Shown: piece by piece, positions 5,825 to 12,861 of the stretch
Layout of the letters: each line of letters begins with the position of its first letter
Position numbering within the stretch: the stretch's first letter is position 1
Assembly (NCBI GenBank): GCA_900319835.1
Contig: ONPY01000069.1
Span: 1-14,485, forward strand
DNA length: 14,485 nucleotides
Reading direction: 5' to 3'
Origin: an uncultured Eubacteriales bacterium
Lineage (GTDB): Bacteria > Bacillota_A > Clostridia > Oscillospirales > Oscillospiraceae
Notes under the pieces: model-generated
Database searches by the model: none
What the model was told of the DNA's origin: nothing
What the model saw: only the letters and a program-made list of their open reading frames with translations
Program-made: the position numbers and the translations under genes

Positions 5825-6597
5825 GAATTGTTGTATTTGCCAGCGGTTCCAGCGGTAACTGCATGCTGCTCTCCGATCGGGGGACGCACCTGCTGATTGA
5901 CGCCGGAATCTCCATGCGCCGGGTCCAGAGCTCTCTCGCCCGCGCCGGCATTTCCATAGACGACATCAGCGGCGTGCTCATTACCCATGAGCACGCCGAT
6001 CATATTTCCGGGCTGAAGATGCTGCTGAAGTACCACGGGCTGCCCGTATATGCGCCGCATACCGTGGCGGCGAGGCTGAGCGGGATGCTGCCGGAGGTGG
6101 AGGAGTATCTGCATGTGATCCCGGTAGGGGAGCGCTTTCCCCTCGGATGCCTCACGGTGCGGGCCTTCCACACGCCACATGACACGGACGAGAGCGTGGG
6201 CTACCGGCTGGAGGGCGAGGGGAGCTTTGCCATCGCGACCGACATGGGCGCTGTCACCCCGGAGGTACTGGAGGGGCTGCTTGGCGCCCAGACCGTGCTC
6301 ATTGAGTCGAACCACGATCTTGGCATGCTCTGTGACGGGCCCTACCCCGTAACCCTCAAGCGCCGCATCCTGTCAGACCATGGGCACCTGTCCAACGCCG
6401 ACTGCGCCGTGCTCGCGGGGCAGCTTGTTCAGAGCGGCACCCGGAATGTGATTCTCGGCCATCTCAGCCGGGAGAACAACCGGCCGGAGCTTGCCCTGGA
6501 AGCGAGCAAAAAGCTCCTGTCCGGCAGTGGGGCGCGGCTCTGCTGCGCGCCGGTTTTCGGCTTTTTGTGTGTGGAAACGGAGGAGCTGCGATGCTGA
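5821..6597 (+). CDS. walJ: Metallo-beta-lactamase fold hydrolase, WalJ/YycJ type
   Basis: A 258-residue single-domain metallo-beta-lactamase protein. The metal site THEHADH gives His56, His58, Asp60 and His61; later ligands include the His of FHTPHDT and Asp in ATDMG, and GHLSRENN lies near the end. The N-terminus (FASGSSGNCMLL) is typical of YycJ, a nuclease-like protein tied in Bacillus to the WalRK wall-stress system and DNA replication or repair. Here the walRK genes are absent and murA precedes instead. The ATG at 5821 overlaps the murA stop. A longer open frame from 5668 is only murA read out of frame. Its stop overlaps rlmH by 7 nt. Confidence 0.9.
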   Translation: MRIVVFASGSSGNCMLLSDRGTHLLIDAGISMRRVQSSLARAGISIDDISGVLITHEHADHISGLKMLLKYHGLPVYAPHTVAARLSGMLPEVEEYLHVIPVGERFPLGCLTVRAFHTPHDTDESVGYRLEGEGSFAIATDMGAVTPEVLEGLLGAQTVLIESNHDLGMLCDGPYPVTLKRRILSDHGHLSNADCAVLAGQLVQSGTRNVILGHLSRENNRPELALEASKKLLSGSGARLCCAPVFGFLCVETEELRC

Positions 6598-7073
6598 ATG
6601 TCAAGCTGATCTGCGTGGGAAAGATGCGGGAGCGCTTTTATATCGACGCCTTTGCCGAGTATCAGAAGCGGCTGCAGAGCCTGTGCCGCCTGGAGCTCAC
6701 GGAGCCGGCGGAGCAGCGCCTGCCGGAAAACCCGTCACAGGCTGAGATTACCGCGGCTCTCGAGAAGGAGGGCCAGGAGATCCTGAAGGCTATCCCGGCC
6801 GACGCCTATGTGGTGGCTCTCTGTGTGGAGGGCAGACAGATGCCCAGCGAGGGCATGGCGGAGCTTATCCGGGAGCGGGAAAACTCCGGCAAGCCGAAGC
6901 TCTGCTTTCTCATCGGCGGCTCCTACGGCCTGGCCCCGGCGGTCAAGGCCCGGGCCGACAGGAGGCTGAGCATGTCCCAGATGACGTTTCCGCACCATCT
7001 GGCCCGCGTGATGCTCATTGAGCAGCTCTACCGCGGCTTTAAGATCAACGGGGGCTCGCGCTACCACAAGTAA
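6591..7073 (+). CDS. rlmH: 23S rRNA (pseudouridine1915-N3)-methyltransferase RlmH
   Basis: A 160-residue SPOUT-class enzyme that methylates pseudouridine 1915 in helix 69 of 23S rRNA using S-adenosylmethionine. The knot region shows FLIGGSYGL (Gly109-Gly110 in the cofactor loop). The C-terminus LSMSQMTFPHHLARVMLIEQ and the final RYHK are hallmarks of the family, as is the start MLNVKLICVGKM. The ATG at 6591 follows GGAGGAG within the walJ end; an in-frame ATG at 6567 has no ribosome binding site and would add eight non-conserved residues. walJ next to or near rlmH is common in Firmicutes. The next promoter begins right after its stop. Confidence 0.96.
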   Translation: MLNVKLICVGKMRERFYIDAFAEYQKRLQSLCRLELTEPAEQRLPENPSQAEITAALEKEGQEILKAIPADAYVVALCVEGRQMPSEGMAELIRERENSGKPKLCFLIGGSYGLAPAVKARADRRLSMSQMTFPHHLARVMLIEQLYRGFKINGGSRYHK

Positions 7074-7076
7074 CGG

Positions 7077-7105
7077 TTGAAAGAAATTGAAAACAGTGCT
7101 ATACT
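7077..7105 (+). promoter_or_regulatory. Promoter of the DUF2007-pgcA-chromate transporter unit
   Basis: TTGAAA (7077-7082), a 17-nt spacer and TGC-TATACT (7100-7105). It is the best sigma-A type match in the window. It begins 3 nt after the rlmH stop. The leader from about 7112 is short and leads straight into the GAGGAGG ribosome binding site. Confidence 0.8.
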
Positions 7106-7134
7106 GACCACAGTATTTTGAGGAGGTATGGCCT

Positions 7135-7446
7135 TTGGACGACAAGAACTGGAGCCGCTCTCTGCCGGGCGGACTTTTGGAGCGCTGGCCGAAGGATGAG
7201 CGCGGCGAGCCGGAAGAGCCGGTGCTGCTCACCACGGCCATCAATCTCAACCTGTTTGATGAGATGACGATCAACATGCTGGAGGCCTACGGCATCCCCT
7301 GTCTCAAGCGTTACCCCGGGGACGGGAGCTTCGGCAAGGTGGTGCTCGGCATGAGCGGACAGGGGACGGAGATCTTTGTCCCCAAGAGCATGCTGGAGGA
7401 TGCGGCGGCCCTGGTCAGCGGCGTCGGCATCGAAGAGGAAGAGTAA
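7135..7446 (+). CDS. Small DUF2007-type (putative signal-transducing) protein
   Basis: A 103-residue acidic cytoplasmic protein with no membrane segment. The central part, LLTTAINLNLFDEMTINMLE followed by GIPCLKRYPGDG, and the end TEIFVPKSMLEDAAALV resemble DUF2007 proteins, small ferredoxin-like folds whose role is unknown. I rate this a family resemblance only. The TTG start lies 8 nt after GAGGAGG. An ATG at 7128 is in another frame, only 1 nt from the ribosome binding site, and would give 23 residues, so it is unlikely. It is first in the unit with pgcA and the transporters, which hints at a link to sugar phosphate or envelope metabolism. Confidence 0.65.
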   Translation: MDDKNWSRSLPGGLLERWPKDERGEPEEPVLLTTAINLNLFDEMTINMLEAYGIPCLKRYPGDGSFGKVVLGMSGQGTEIFVPKSMLEDAAALVSGVGIEEEE

Positions 7447-7455
7447 AGGACTTTC

Positions 7456-7475
7456 GACCGCGTCGGCGGTCTTAT
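7456..7475 (+). terminator. Small hairpin between the DUF2007 gene and pgcA (weak attenuator?)
   Basis: GACCGC (7456-7461) and GCGGTC (7466-7471) form a perfect 6-bp stem with loop GTCG. Only TTATC follows, so termination would be partial at best. It may tune read-through into pgcA, as no promoter is seen in the 67-bp gap. Confidence 0.3.
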
Positions 7476-7513
7476 CAGGAGAACGAAGAAAAGATTGAAA
7501 GGTAGGTAGCCCC

Positions 7514-9244
7514 ATGTCCAGAAATTATAAGGAAGAGTACCAGCACTGGCTCGACAGCCCCGCTCTCAGCGAACAGGAGTGGGCTGAGCTCAACGCCATC
7601 CGTGACGACGAGAAGGAGATCGAGAGCCGCTTCTTCGCGCCGCTGGAGTTCGGCACCGCGGGTCTGCGCGGCACCATGAAGCTGGGCCTGCATCACATGA
7701 ACATCCATGTCATCCGCCACGCCACCCAGGCCTTTGCCAACGTCATCTGCGCCGAGGGTGAGGAGGCCAAGGCCAAGGGCATCGCCATCGCCCATGACTG
7801 CCGTCTCAACGGTGTGGAGTACGCCAGGGAGGCCGCCTGCGTCATGGCGGCAAACGGCATCCGCGTCCGCATTTTCGATGCCCTGCGTCCCACCCCGGAG
7901 CTGAGCTTCGCGGTGCTCTACTACGGCTGCGCAGCCGGACTGAACATTACCGCCAGCCACAACCCCAAGGAATACAACGGCTATAAGGTCTACTGGTCCG
8001 ACGGCGCTCAGCTGCCTCCCCAGAAGGCCGAGGCCATCGCCCAGCAGATGGAGGCCATCGACATCTTCACCGGCTTTAAGAGCTGCGACTACGACAAGGC
8101 CGTGGCCGACGGCATGATCCAGGTCATCGGCGCGGAGACCGACGAGGCCTTCCTTGAGCGCGTCATGGCCCAGGCCATCGACAAGGACGTGGTCAAAGAG
8201 GTGGCCGACGAGTTCAAGATCGTCTACACCCCCTTCCACGGCTGCGGCCACAAGCTGGTTCCCGAGGCGCTCAAGCGCCTGGGTATCAAGCATCTCTTCC
8301 CCGTGCCCGAGCAGATGGTCATTGACGGCAATTTCCCCACGGTCGTCAGCCCCAACCCCGAAAATCCCGAGGGCTTTTACCTGGCGGTTGACCTTGCCAA
8401 GAAGGTCGGCAGCGATCTGATCATCGGCACCGACCCCGACTCCGACCGCATCGGGACCATGGTCCGCACCGGCGACAGCTACACCACCATCACCGGCAAC
8501 CAGATGGGCGTGCTGCTCATCGACTACATCATCCGCGCGAGAAAGGCCACCGGCACCATGCCGGAAAACCCCGGCGTTCTCTCCTCCATCGTCTCCACCA
8601 GCATGGCCAGAGCCGTCTGCGAGGCCAACGGCGTCCACTTTGAGGACACCTTCACGGGCTTCAAGTTCATGGCCGAGCGCGTGGCCGAGTGGGAGGCCGC
8701 CAAGAGCTACAACTACATCTTCGCCTTTGAGGAGAGCTACGGCTACATGATGGGCGACTTTGTCCGCGACAAGGACGCCGTTACCGCCTCCATGATGGTG
8801 GCCGAGATGGCCGCCTTCTACCACAAGCAGGGCATGACCCTGATGGACGCCATGATGGCCCTGTACGAAAAGTACGGCTGGTTCAAGGAGAAGACTCTGA
8901 ACCTCGTGATGCCCGGTCTCGACGGCCTGCAGAAGATGAAGGATTTGATGGCCGAGCTGCGCGCCAATCCCCCCAAGGAGATCGGCGGCCAGGAGGTCAT
9001 CCGCACCCGCGACTATGCCGACGGCAGCATCTATGTGGCGGAGCTCGGCAAGGTGGGCACCACGCCCTTCTTTGGCTCCAACGTGCTCTACTTTGAACTG
9101 GCCGACGGCAGCAGCTTCATTGTCCGTCCGTCCGGCACCGAGCCCAAGATCAAGATCTATCTGCTGGTGCGCGGCGACAGCGCCGAGCAGTGCGCTGAGC
9201 GCATTGAGAAATACGACGCCTTTGCCCAGACCCTGAAGAGATGA
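7514..9244 (+). CDS. pgcA: Alpha-phosphoglucomutase / phosphomannomutase
   Basis: A 576-residue alpha-D-phosphohexomutase, close in length to PgcA of Bacillus (about 580). It interconverts glucose 1-phosphate and glucose 6-phosphate, feeding UDP-glucose, glycolipids and wall polymers. Domain 1 has TASHNPKEYNGYK with the phosphorylated Ser148. The metal loop GTDPDSDRIG has Asp307, Asp309 and Asp311. The sugar-binding EESYGYM follows, and the phosphate-binding RPSGTEPKIKIY starts at Arg538. The N-terminus with FGTAGLRGTMKLG is typical. It starts with ATG after a modest AGGTAGG. Its stop overlaps the first transporter gene as ATGA. Glucose versus mannose preference is not decided by sequence. 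Confidence 0.95.
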   Translation: MSRNYKEEYQHWLDSPALSEQEWAELNAIRDDEKEIESRFFAPLEFGTAGLRGTMKLGLHHMNIHVIRHATQAFANVICAEGEEAKAKGIAIAHDCRLNGVEYAREAACVMAANGIRVRIFDALRPTPELSFAVLYYGCAAGLNITASHNPKEYNGYKVYWSDGAQLPPQKAEAIAQQMEAIDIFTGFKSCDYDKAVADGMIQVIGAETDEAFLERVMAQAIDKDVVKEVADEFKIVYTPFHGCGHKLVPEALKRLGIKHLFPVPEQMVIDGNFPTVVSPNPENPEGFYLAVDLAKKVGSDLIIGTDPDSDRIGTMVRTGDSYTTITGNQMGVLLIDYIIRARKATGTMPENPGVLSSIVSTSMARAVCEANGVHFEDTFTGFKFMAERVAEWEAAKSYNYIFAFEESYGYMMGDFVRDKDAVTASMMVAEMAAFYHKQGMTLMDAMMALYEKYGWFKEKTLNLVMPGLDGLQKMKDLMAELRANPPKEIGGQEVIRTRDYADGSIYVAELGKVGTTPFFGSNVLYFELADGSSFIVRPSGTEPKIKIYLLVRGDSAEQCAERIEKYDAFAQTLKR

Positions 9245-9783
9245 AAACTCTCTGGCAGCTATTTGCCGCGTTCATGCGCGTGGGCGCGCTGACCTTCGGC
9301 GGCGGCTACGCCATGATCCCCATGCTGGAGCGCGAGGTGGTCAACCGCCACCACTGGGCCACCGAGGAAGAGCTGATGGACTACTACGCGGTCGGCCAGT
9401 GTACGCCCGGTGTCATTGCGGTGAATGTGGCGACTTTTGTCGGCTACAAAATCGCGGGCAACCTGGGCGGCGTGATCGCAACCCTCGGCGTGGTGACGCC
9501 CTCGCTGCTGATCATCATGCTCATCGCCAGCGTCCTGCAGAACTTTGCGGACGTGCCGGCGGTCAAGAGCGCCTTCGCGGGCATCCGTGTGTGCGTGAGC
9601 GTGCTGATTTTCAACGCGGTTTTGAAGCTCTGGAAAAAGGCCGTGGTGGATAAGGCTGCGCTGGTACTGTTTGTACTGGTGTTTCTGCTGTCGCTCTTTA
9701 CCAAGCTCTCACCGGTGGTGTTGGTGGTGTTCTGTGCCGCGGCGGGCATCCTTCTGACCAGATGGGGGGTGCGCGGCAAATGA
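9241..9783 (+). CDS. Chromate transporter family protein, half-size (first of a pair)
   Basis: A 180-residue membrane protein of the CHR (ChrA) superfamily, short-chain type. It has FGGGYAMIPMLE near the N-terminus, then QCTPGVIAVNVATFVGY, and about five or six hydrophobic segments, as in LGVVTPSLLIIMLIASVL and the C-terminal FVLVFLLSLF. Short CHR proteins usually occur as adjacent pairs that together make the transporter, and the next gene is the partner. Known members export chromate, but in anaerobic gut bacteria the natural substrate is unknown. The ATG overlaps the pgcA stop, and the stop overlaps the partner's start. Confidence 0.93.
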   Translation: MKTLWQLFAAFMRVGALTFGGGYAMIPMLEREVVNRHHWATEEELMDYYAVGQCTPGVIAVNVATFVGYKIAGNLGGVIATLGVVTPSLLIIMLIASVLQNFADVPAVKSAFAGIRVCVSVLIFNAVLKLWKKAVVDKAALVLFVLVFLLSLFTKLSPVVLVVFCAAAGILLTRWGVRGK

Positions 9784-10355
9784 TCCTCCTGCGTCTGTTT
9801 TTTGAGTTTGCCAAGGTGGGCCTTTTCGCCGTGGGCGGCGGTATGGCCACCGTGCCCTTCATGTACGACATCGCCGATCGCACCGGCTGGTTTACCCATG
9901 AGCTGCTGGCCGATATGATCGCCGTGTCTGAATCCACGCCCGGCCCCATCGGGGTCAACATGGCCACCTATGTGGGCTATGTGACGGCGGGCTATCCCGG
10001 CTCCGTGGTGGCGACCCTGGGCCTGATCGCCCCGGAGATTCTGGTGATCTTGCTGGTGGCCCGGGCCATGAAGGCCTTCCGGGATCATCCGCTGGTGGAC
10101 GCAGGCTTTTACGGTCTGCGGCCCTGCTCGGTGGGCCTGATCGCGGCGGCGGGCATGCTGGTGCTTCGCATCGCCCTGCTCCACACCGACCTGATCGGCA
10201 CCGGGGCGACGCTCCTTCAGATTGTCAACTGGAAGGCGGTGGCGCTTGCAGCGGTACTGCTGACCTGCACACGGTACGTCAAAAAGCTCAAGGGTCTGCA
10301 CCCGGTGGTGTTCATCCTGGCCTCCGCCGCGGTCGGCATGCTCTTCCGATTCTAA
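9780..10355 (+). CDS. Chromate transporter family protein, half-size (second of a pair)
   Basis: A 191-residue partner of the previous gene, with the same signatures: AVGGGMATVPFMYD, then SESTPGPIGVNMATYVGY, and five or six hydrophobic segments, ending FILASAAVGMLFRF. I choose the ATG at 9780, which overlaps the previous stop as ATGA and follows a G-rich stretch. The in-frame ATG at 9762 lacks a ribosome binding site. The stop at 10353-10355 overlaps the stop of the convergent ylbJ by 2 nt, so there is no room for a terminator between them. The likely one lies inside ylbJ at 10407-10439. Confidence 0.93.
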   Translation: MILLRLFFEFAKVGLFAVGGGMATVPFMYDIADRTGWFTHELLADMIAVSESTPGPIGVNMATYVGYVTAGYPGSVVATLGLIAPEILVILLVARAMKAFRDHPLVDAGFYGLRPCSVGLIAAAGMLVLRIALLHTDLIGTGATLLQIVNWKAVALAAVLLTCTRYVKKLKGLHPVVFILASAAVGMLFRF

Positions 10356-11326
10356 AGCAGCAGCTCTCCCGCAAGAGACGCGAGAGCCGCACCGATCCCC
10401 GCACTGAAAAGGTGCCCTGCAAAATGCAGGGCGCCTTTTGCTTTGCAGTTTGTCAGCAGCGCCCGTGTCTGAAAATACACCGCAAGCCCGCCCCAGCCCG
10501 CGAGAAAAGCCGCAAGCGCGAGCGAGGCCGGGGAGAGGGGGAGCCCCTCCATGGCCGCGACCCCGCTGCCGAGTTCAAGGAAACCGATGAGCACAGGTCG
10601 TGTCAGCTCCGGCGCCGCGCCAAAAACCCGCGAGAGAACGCCGACTGTCCAGGGCAGAACACCGAGACTTTCCGCAACACTCAGCAGCACCGAGAAGAAC
10701 ACCACAAAACCGCAGACGTTCAAGATGGCCTGTACCGATTTCCGGATGGCGTCGGAGAGGGCCGCGGCGGGATCTGTCTCATCCAGAAGCACCGGCTGGA
10801 TCTCCGGGGTGCTTTGACTGTCCCGGAAGATCAGCCCCGTCAGCAGCGCTGAAAGAATGTGGCAGGCATAGAGCAGCAGCCCCGCCTTCACGGAATGAAA
10901 GACGCCGCAGCCGATGGCGCCCACCAGAAAGGCCGGTCCGGAGTTGTTGCAGAACGCCAGCAGACGCTCGGCCTCCCGTGGTGTGACGGCGCCGCTGGCT
11001 TCCAGCTCTGCGATATAGGCCGCCCCTGCCGGGTAGCCGCCGCAGAGTCCCATCGGCAGGGCGGAGGCCCCGGCACCGCTGATCCCGTAGACCCGCATGG
11101 CGGCGGGGGCCAGCAGCCTGCCGAGCAGACCCGGCAGGCCCAGGGCGTTTAAGAGAGAGGAGAGCACAAAGAAGGGAAACAGCGAGGGGATGATAAGCCG
11201 GGCGCAGACCGAGAGCGCCCTGCGGCAGCCCTCGGCCGCCGCCTGAGCGGAGAGCAGGATCAGCATGAGCAGCAGCAGAGCGAGCAGCAGGGCAGACTGC
11301 GGTGTGCGGCGCGGTTCGGTTTTCAA
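10352..11326 (-). CDS. ylbJ: Sporulation integral membrane protein YlbJ
   Basis: A 324-residue polytopic membrane protein with nucleoside-recognition (gate) type domains. Hydrophobic segments lie at about 12-30, 43-63, 148-168, 200-220 and 268-288. Conserved family blocks are IIPSLFPFFVLSSLL, MGLCGGYPAGA, AFCNNSGPAFLVGAIG and the later LELGSG. In Bacillus YlbJ is made under sigma-E in the mother cell and is needed for spore heat resistance. It is shorter than the Bacillus protein (about 408). The TTG start follows AAGGAGG, and an in-frame TAA just before excludes a longer form. A near-perfect hairpin falls within codons 296-307. It is divergent from yqfC, a likely co-regulated sporulation gene. 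Confidence 0.9.
   Translation of the reverse strand: MKTEPRRTPQSALLLALLLLMLILLSAQAAAEGCRRALSVCARLIIPSLFPFFVLSSLLNALGLPGLLGRLLAPAAMRVYGISGAGASALPMGLCGGYPAGAAYIAELEASGAVTPREAERLLAFCNNSGPAFLVGAIGCGVFHSVKAGLLLYACHILSALLTGLIFRDSQSTPEIQPVLLDETDPAAALSDAIRKSVQAILNVCGFVVFFSVLLSVAESLGVLPWTVGVLSRVFGAAPELTRPVLIGFLELGSGVAAMEGLPLSPASLALAAFLAGWGGLAVYFQTRALLTNCKAKGALHFAGHLFSAGIGAALASLAGELLL
10407..10439 (+). terminator. Terminator hairpin of the pgcA-chromate transporter unit, inside ylbJ
   Basis: AAAAGGTGCCCTGCA (10407-10421) pairs over all 15 positions (one G-T) with TGCAGGGCGCCTTTT (10425-10439) around an AAA loop. TTTTGCTTT follows on the plus strand. It lies about 50 nt past the second transporter's stop, in the antisense of ylbJ codons 296-307. 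On the minus strand only TTTTC follows, so termination of ylbJ itself should be weaker. Confidence 0.75.
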
Positions 11327-11424
11327 CAGACGATCGCCTCCTTAGGCTTCGTGGATATGAGCCTGTCTATGTATCACCCTATGATCCGCGGCATAGGCTT
11401 AATACCGGAAAAGAGGTGCTGCGC

Positions 11425-11697
11425 TTGAGAGTAAGCAGTGAGCTGGCCGACGCCTTTGCCGACAAGCTGGACCTGCCCGGAGAACTGCCGACCGGCGCGG
11501 GCTGCCTGACCCTCTGCGGCGGCCGCCAGGCACTGATCGAGGGGCACCGGGGACTGCTGGCCTTCTCCCCGGAGTGTCTGGTGGTGCGCATGGGAAGACA
11601 GCGGCTGAGCCTGCTGGGAGCCGAGCTGCGTATCCGGGCGATGAGCGACGACAGACTGCTGGTGTCCGGGCGGATCCAGAGCGTGGAGATGGAGTGA
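11425..11697 (+). CDS. yqfC: Sporulation protein YqfC (YabP/YqfC family)
   Basis: A 90-residue protein of the YabP/YqfC family, close to the 93 residues in Bacillus. The motif order fits: DLPGELPTGAGCLTLCGG, then ALIEGHRGLLAFSPECL, then a strand-rich end with LLVSGRIQSVEME. The TTG start follows AAGAGGTG by 6 nt. An in-frame ATG at 11302 would add 41 residues that overlap ylbJ and look non-conserved, so I reject it. In Bacillus yqfC is a sigma-E gene next to yqfD, as here. I could not identify a convincing sigma-E promoter in the 98-bp divergent gap. The molecular role is unknown. Confidence 0.9.
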   Translation: MRVSSELADAFADKLDLPGELPTGAGCLTLCGGRQALIEGHRGLLAFSPECLVVRMGRQRLSLLGAELRIRAMSDDRLLVSGRIQSVEME

Positions 11698-11701
11698 GAA
11701 C

Positions 11702-12841
11702 ATGGAAGTGATCGATCGGATTCGAGGCGTTGTGCGCGCGGAGATCTTTGGCGCTTTTCCCGAGAGCCTGCTCAACGCGGCCGCTGCGGCGGGGATCGAG
11801 CTCTGGGAGCTGGAGAGCCCCGGCGAAAACCGCGTCCTTTTCTCCTGTTTCGAAAATTGCCTGGAGCAGCTAGCTGCATTGGCCTCGCACTGCGGCTGTG
11901 AGCTGACGCCGATCCGCCGCCGGGGAGGCAGTCTGCTGCGCGGCTTCTTCCACCGTCGGACGGCGCTGCTGGGCGGGGCGCTGCTGGCGGCGGGATTGAT
12001 GCTGCTCTCCTCACTCTTCGTCTGGAGTGTGGAGGTCCGCGGCGCCGAGCGCGTCAGCCGCGGGGAAATCCTGCGTGCGCTGGAGGACGCGGGCCTGGGC
12101 GTCGGCAGCTTCTGGCCCGGACTCTCGGCAGATCTGCTGCGGAGCCAGGCTCTGCAGCAACTGCCTGAGCTCGGCTGGATGAGTGTCAACGTCTGCGGCT
12201 CCCGCGCGATCGTTCAGGTGCGGGAGCGGGAGGAAAGGCCTCTTCTGGAGTCCGAGACAGGGCAGGAGAGCCTCTTTGCCTCCGCCAGCGGCGTGGTGCG
12301 CCGGGTATCGGTCCTCTCGGGCCGCGCGGAGGTGGCGGAGGGCCAGCCGGTGACGGAGGGACAACTCCTTGTAAGTCCCATCCCCGGCCAAAGGCGCGCC
12401 CGGGGCAGCGTGGTGGCGGAGACCTGGCGGGAACTGATCGCCGTGCGCCCGGCCCTGGAGACGGAGAAGGTCCCCGGCAGACTGCGCTACAGCCGCTTTG
12501 CGCTTTTCTTCGGAAAAAGACGGCTGAATTTGTATTTTAGCAGTGGAAAAGCTATTGACGGATGTGATAAAATCGTTTCAGAGTATACCCTCGGGCAGAG
12601 GGGCCTTTTTACCATGCCTATCCGCGTCGTGCGGGAGACCTTTGTTCTCTGCCGCGCCCGGGAGACAAAAGCCGATTCCGCAGATCTCGCGGCCCGGCTT
12701 ATGACCCGGCTGCAGAGCGGTTTGGAGGGGCAGGTGCTGGAGCACAGCGTTTCGGCCGTGGAATCGGACGGGCTGCTGATTGTGACGCTCCGGGCCCACT
12801 GCATGGAAAATATCGCCCTTGCGCGGACAGACGGTCCCTGA
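11702..12841 (+). CDS. yqfD: Sporulation protein YqfD
   Basis: A 379-residue single-pass membrane protein (Bacillus YqfD is about 398). The N-terminal cytoplasmic part of about 85 residues is followed by one membrane segment (about 87-109, ALLGGALLAAGLMLLSSLF). A large extracytoplasmic part follows, which starts VEVRGAERVSRGEILRALED, a POTRA-like pattern. Near the middle, SGVVRRVSVLSGRAEVAEGQ suggests a lipoyl/barrel-sandwich-like fold. The ATG lies 4 bp after the yqfC stop with GGAG ahead. It is expressed in the mother cell in Bacillus and is needed for sporulation there, but its mechanism is not settled. phoH follows after 20 bp. Confidence 0.92.
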   Translation: MEVIDRIRGVVRAEIFGAFPESLLNAAAAAGIELWELESPGENRVLFSCFENCLEQLAALASHCGCELTPIRRRGGSLLRGFFHRRTALLGGALLAAGLMLLSSLFVWSVEVRGAERVSRGEILRALEDAGLGVGSFWPGLSADLLRSQALQQLPELGWMSVNVCGSRAIVQVREREERPLLESETGQESLFASASGVVRRVSVLSGRAEVAEGQPVTEGQLLVSPIPGQRRARGSVVAETWRELIAVRPALETEKVPGRLRYSRFALFFGKRRLNLYFSSGKAIDGCDKIVSEYTLGQRGLFTMPIRVVRETFVLCRARETKADSADLAARLMTRLQSGLEGQVLEHSVSAVESDGLLIVTLRAHCMENIALARTDGP

Positions 12842-12861
12842 GCCGCGCCGAAAGGAACAAC

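Noticed and set aside
7128..7199. ATG frame of 23 codons at the start of the DUF2007 gene
   Set aside because: It lies only 1 nt from the ribosome binding site and has no recognisable product. The TTG at 7135 has proper spacing and a long frame.
11327..11424. Sigma-E promoters in the ylbJ-yqfC divergent gap
   Set aside because: Expected from the genes, but no ATA plus CATACAAT-like pair with correct spacing could be placed with confidence on either strand.
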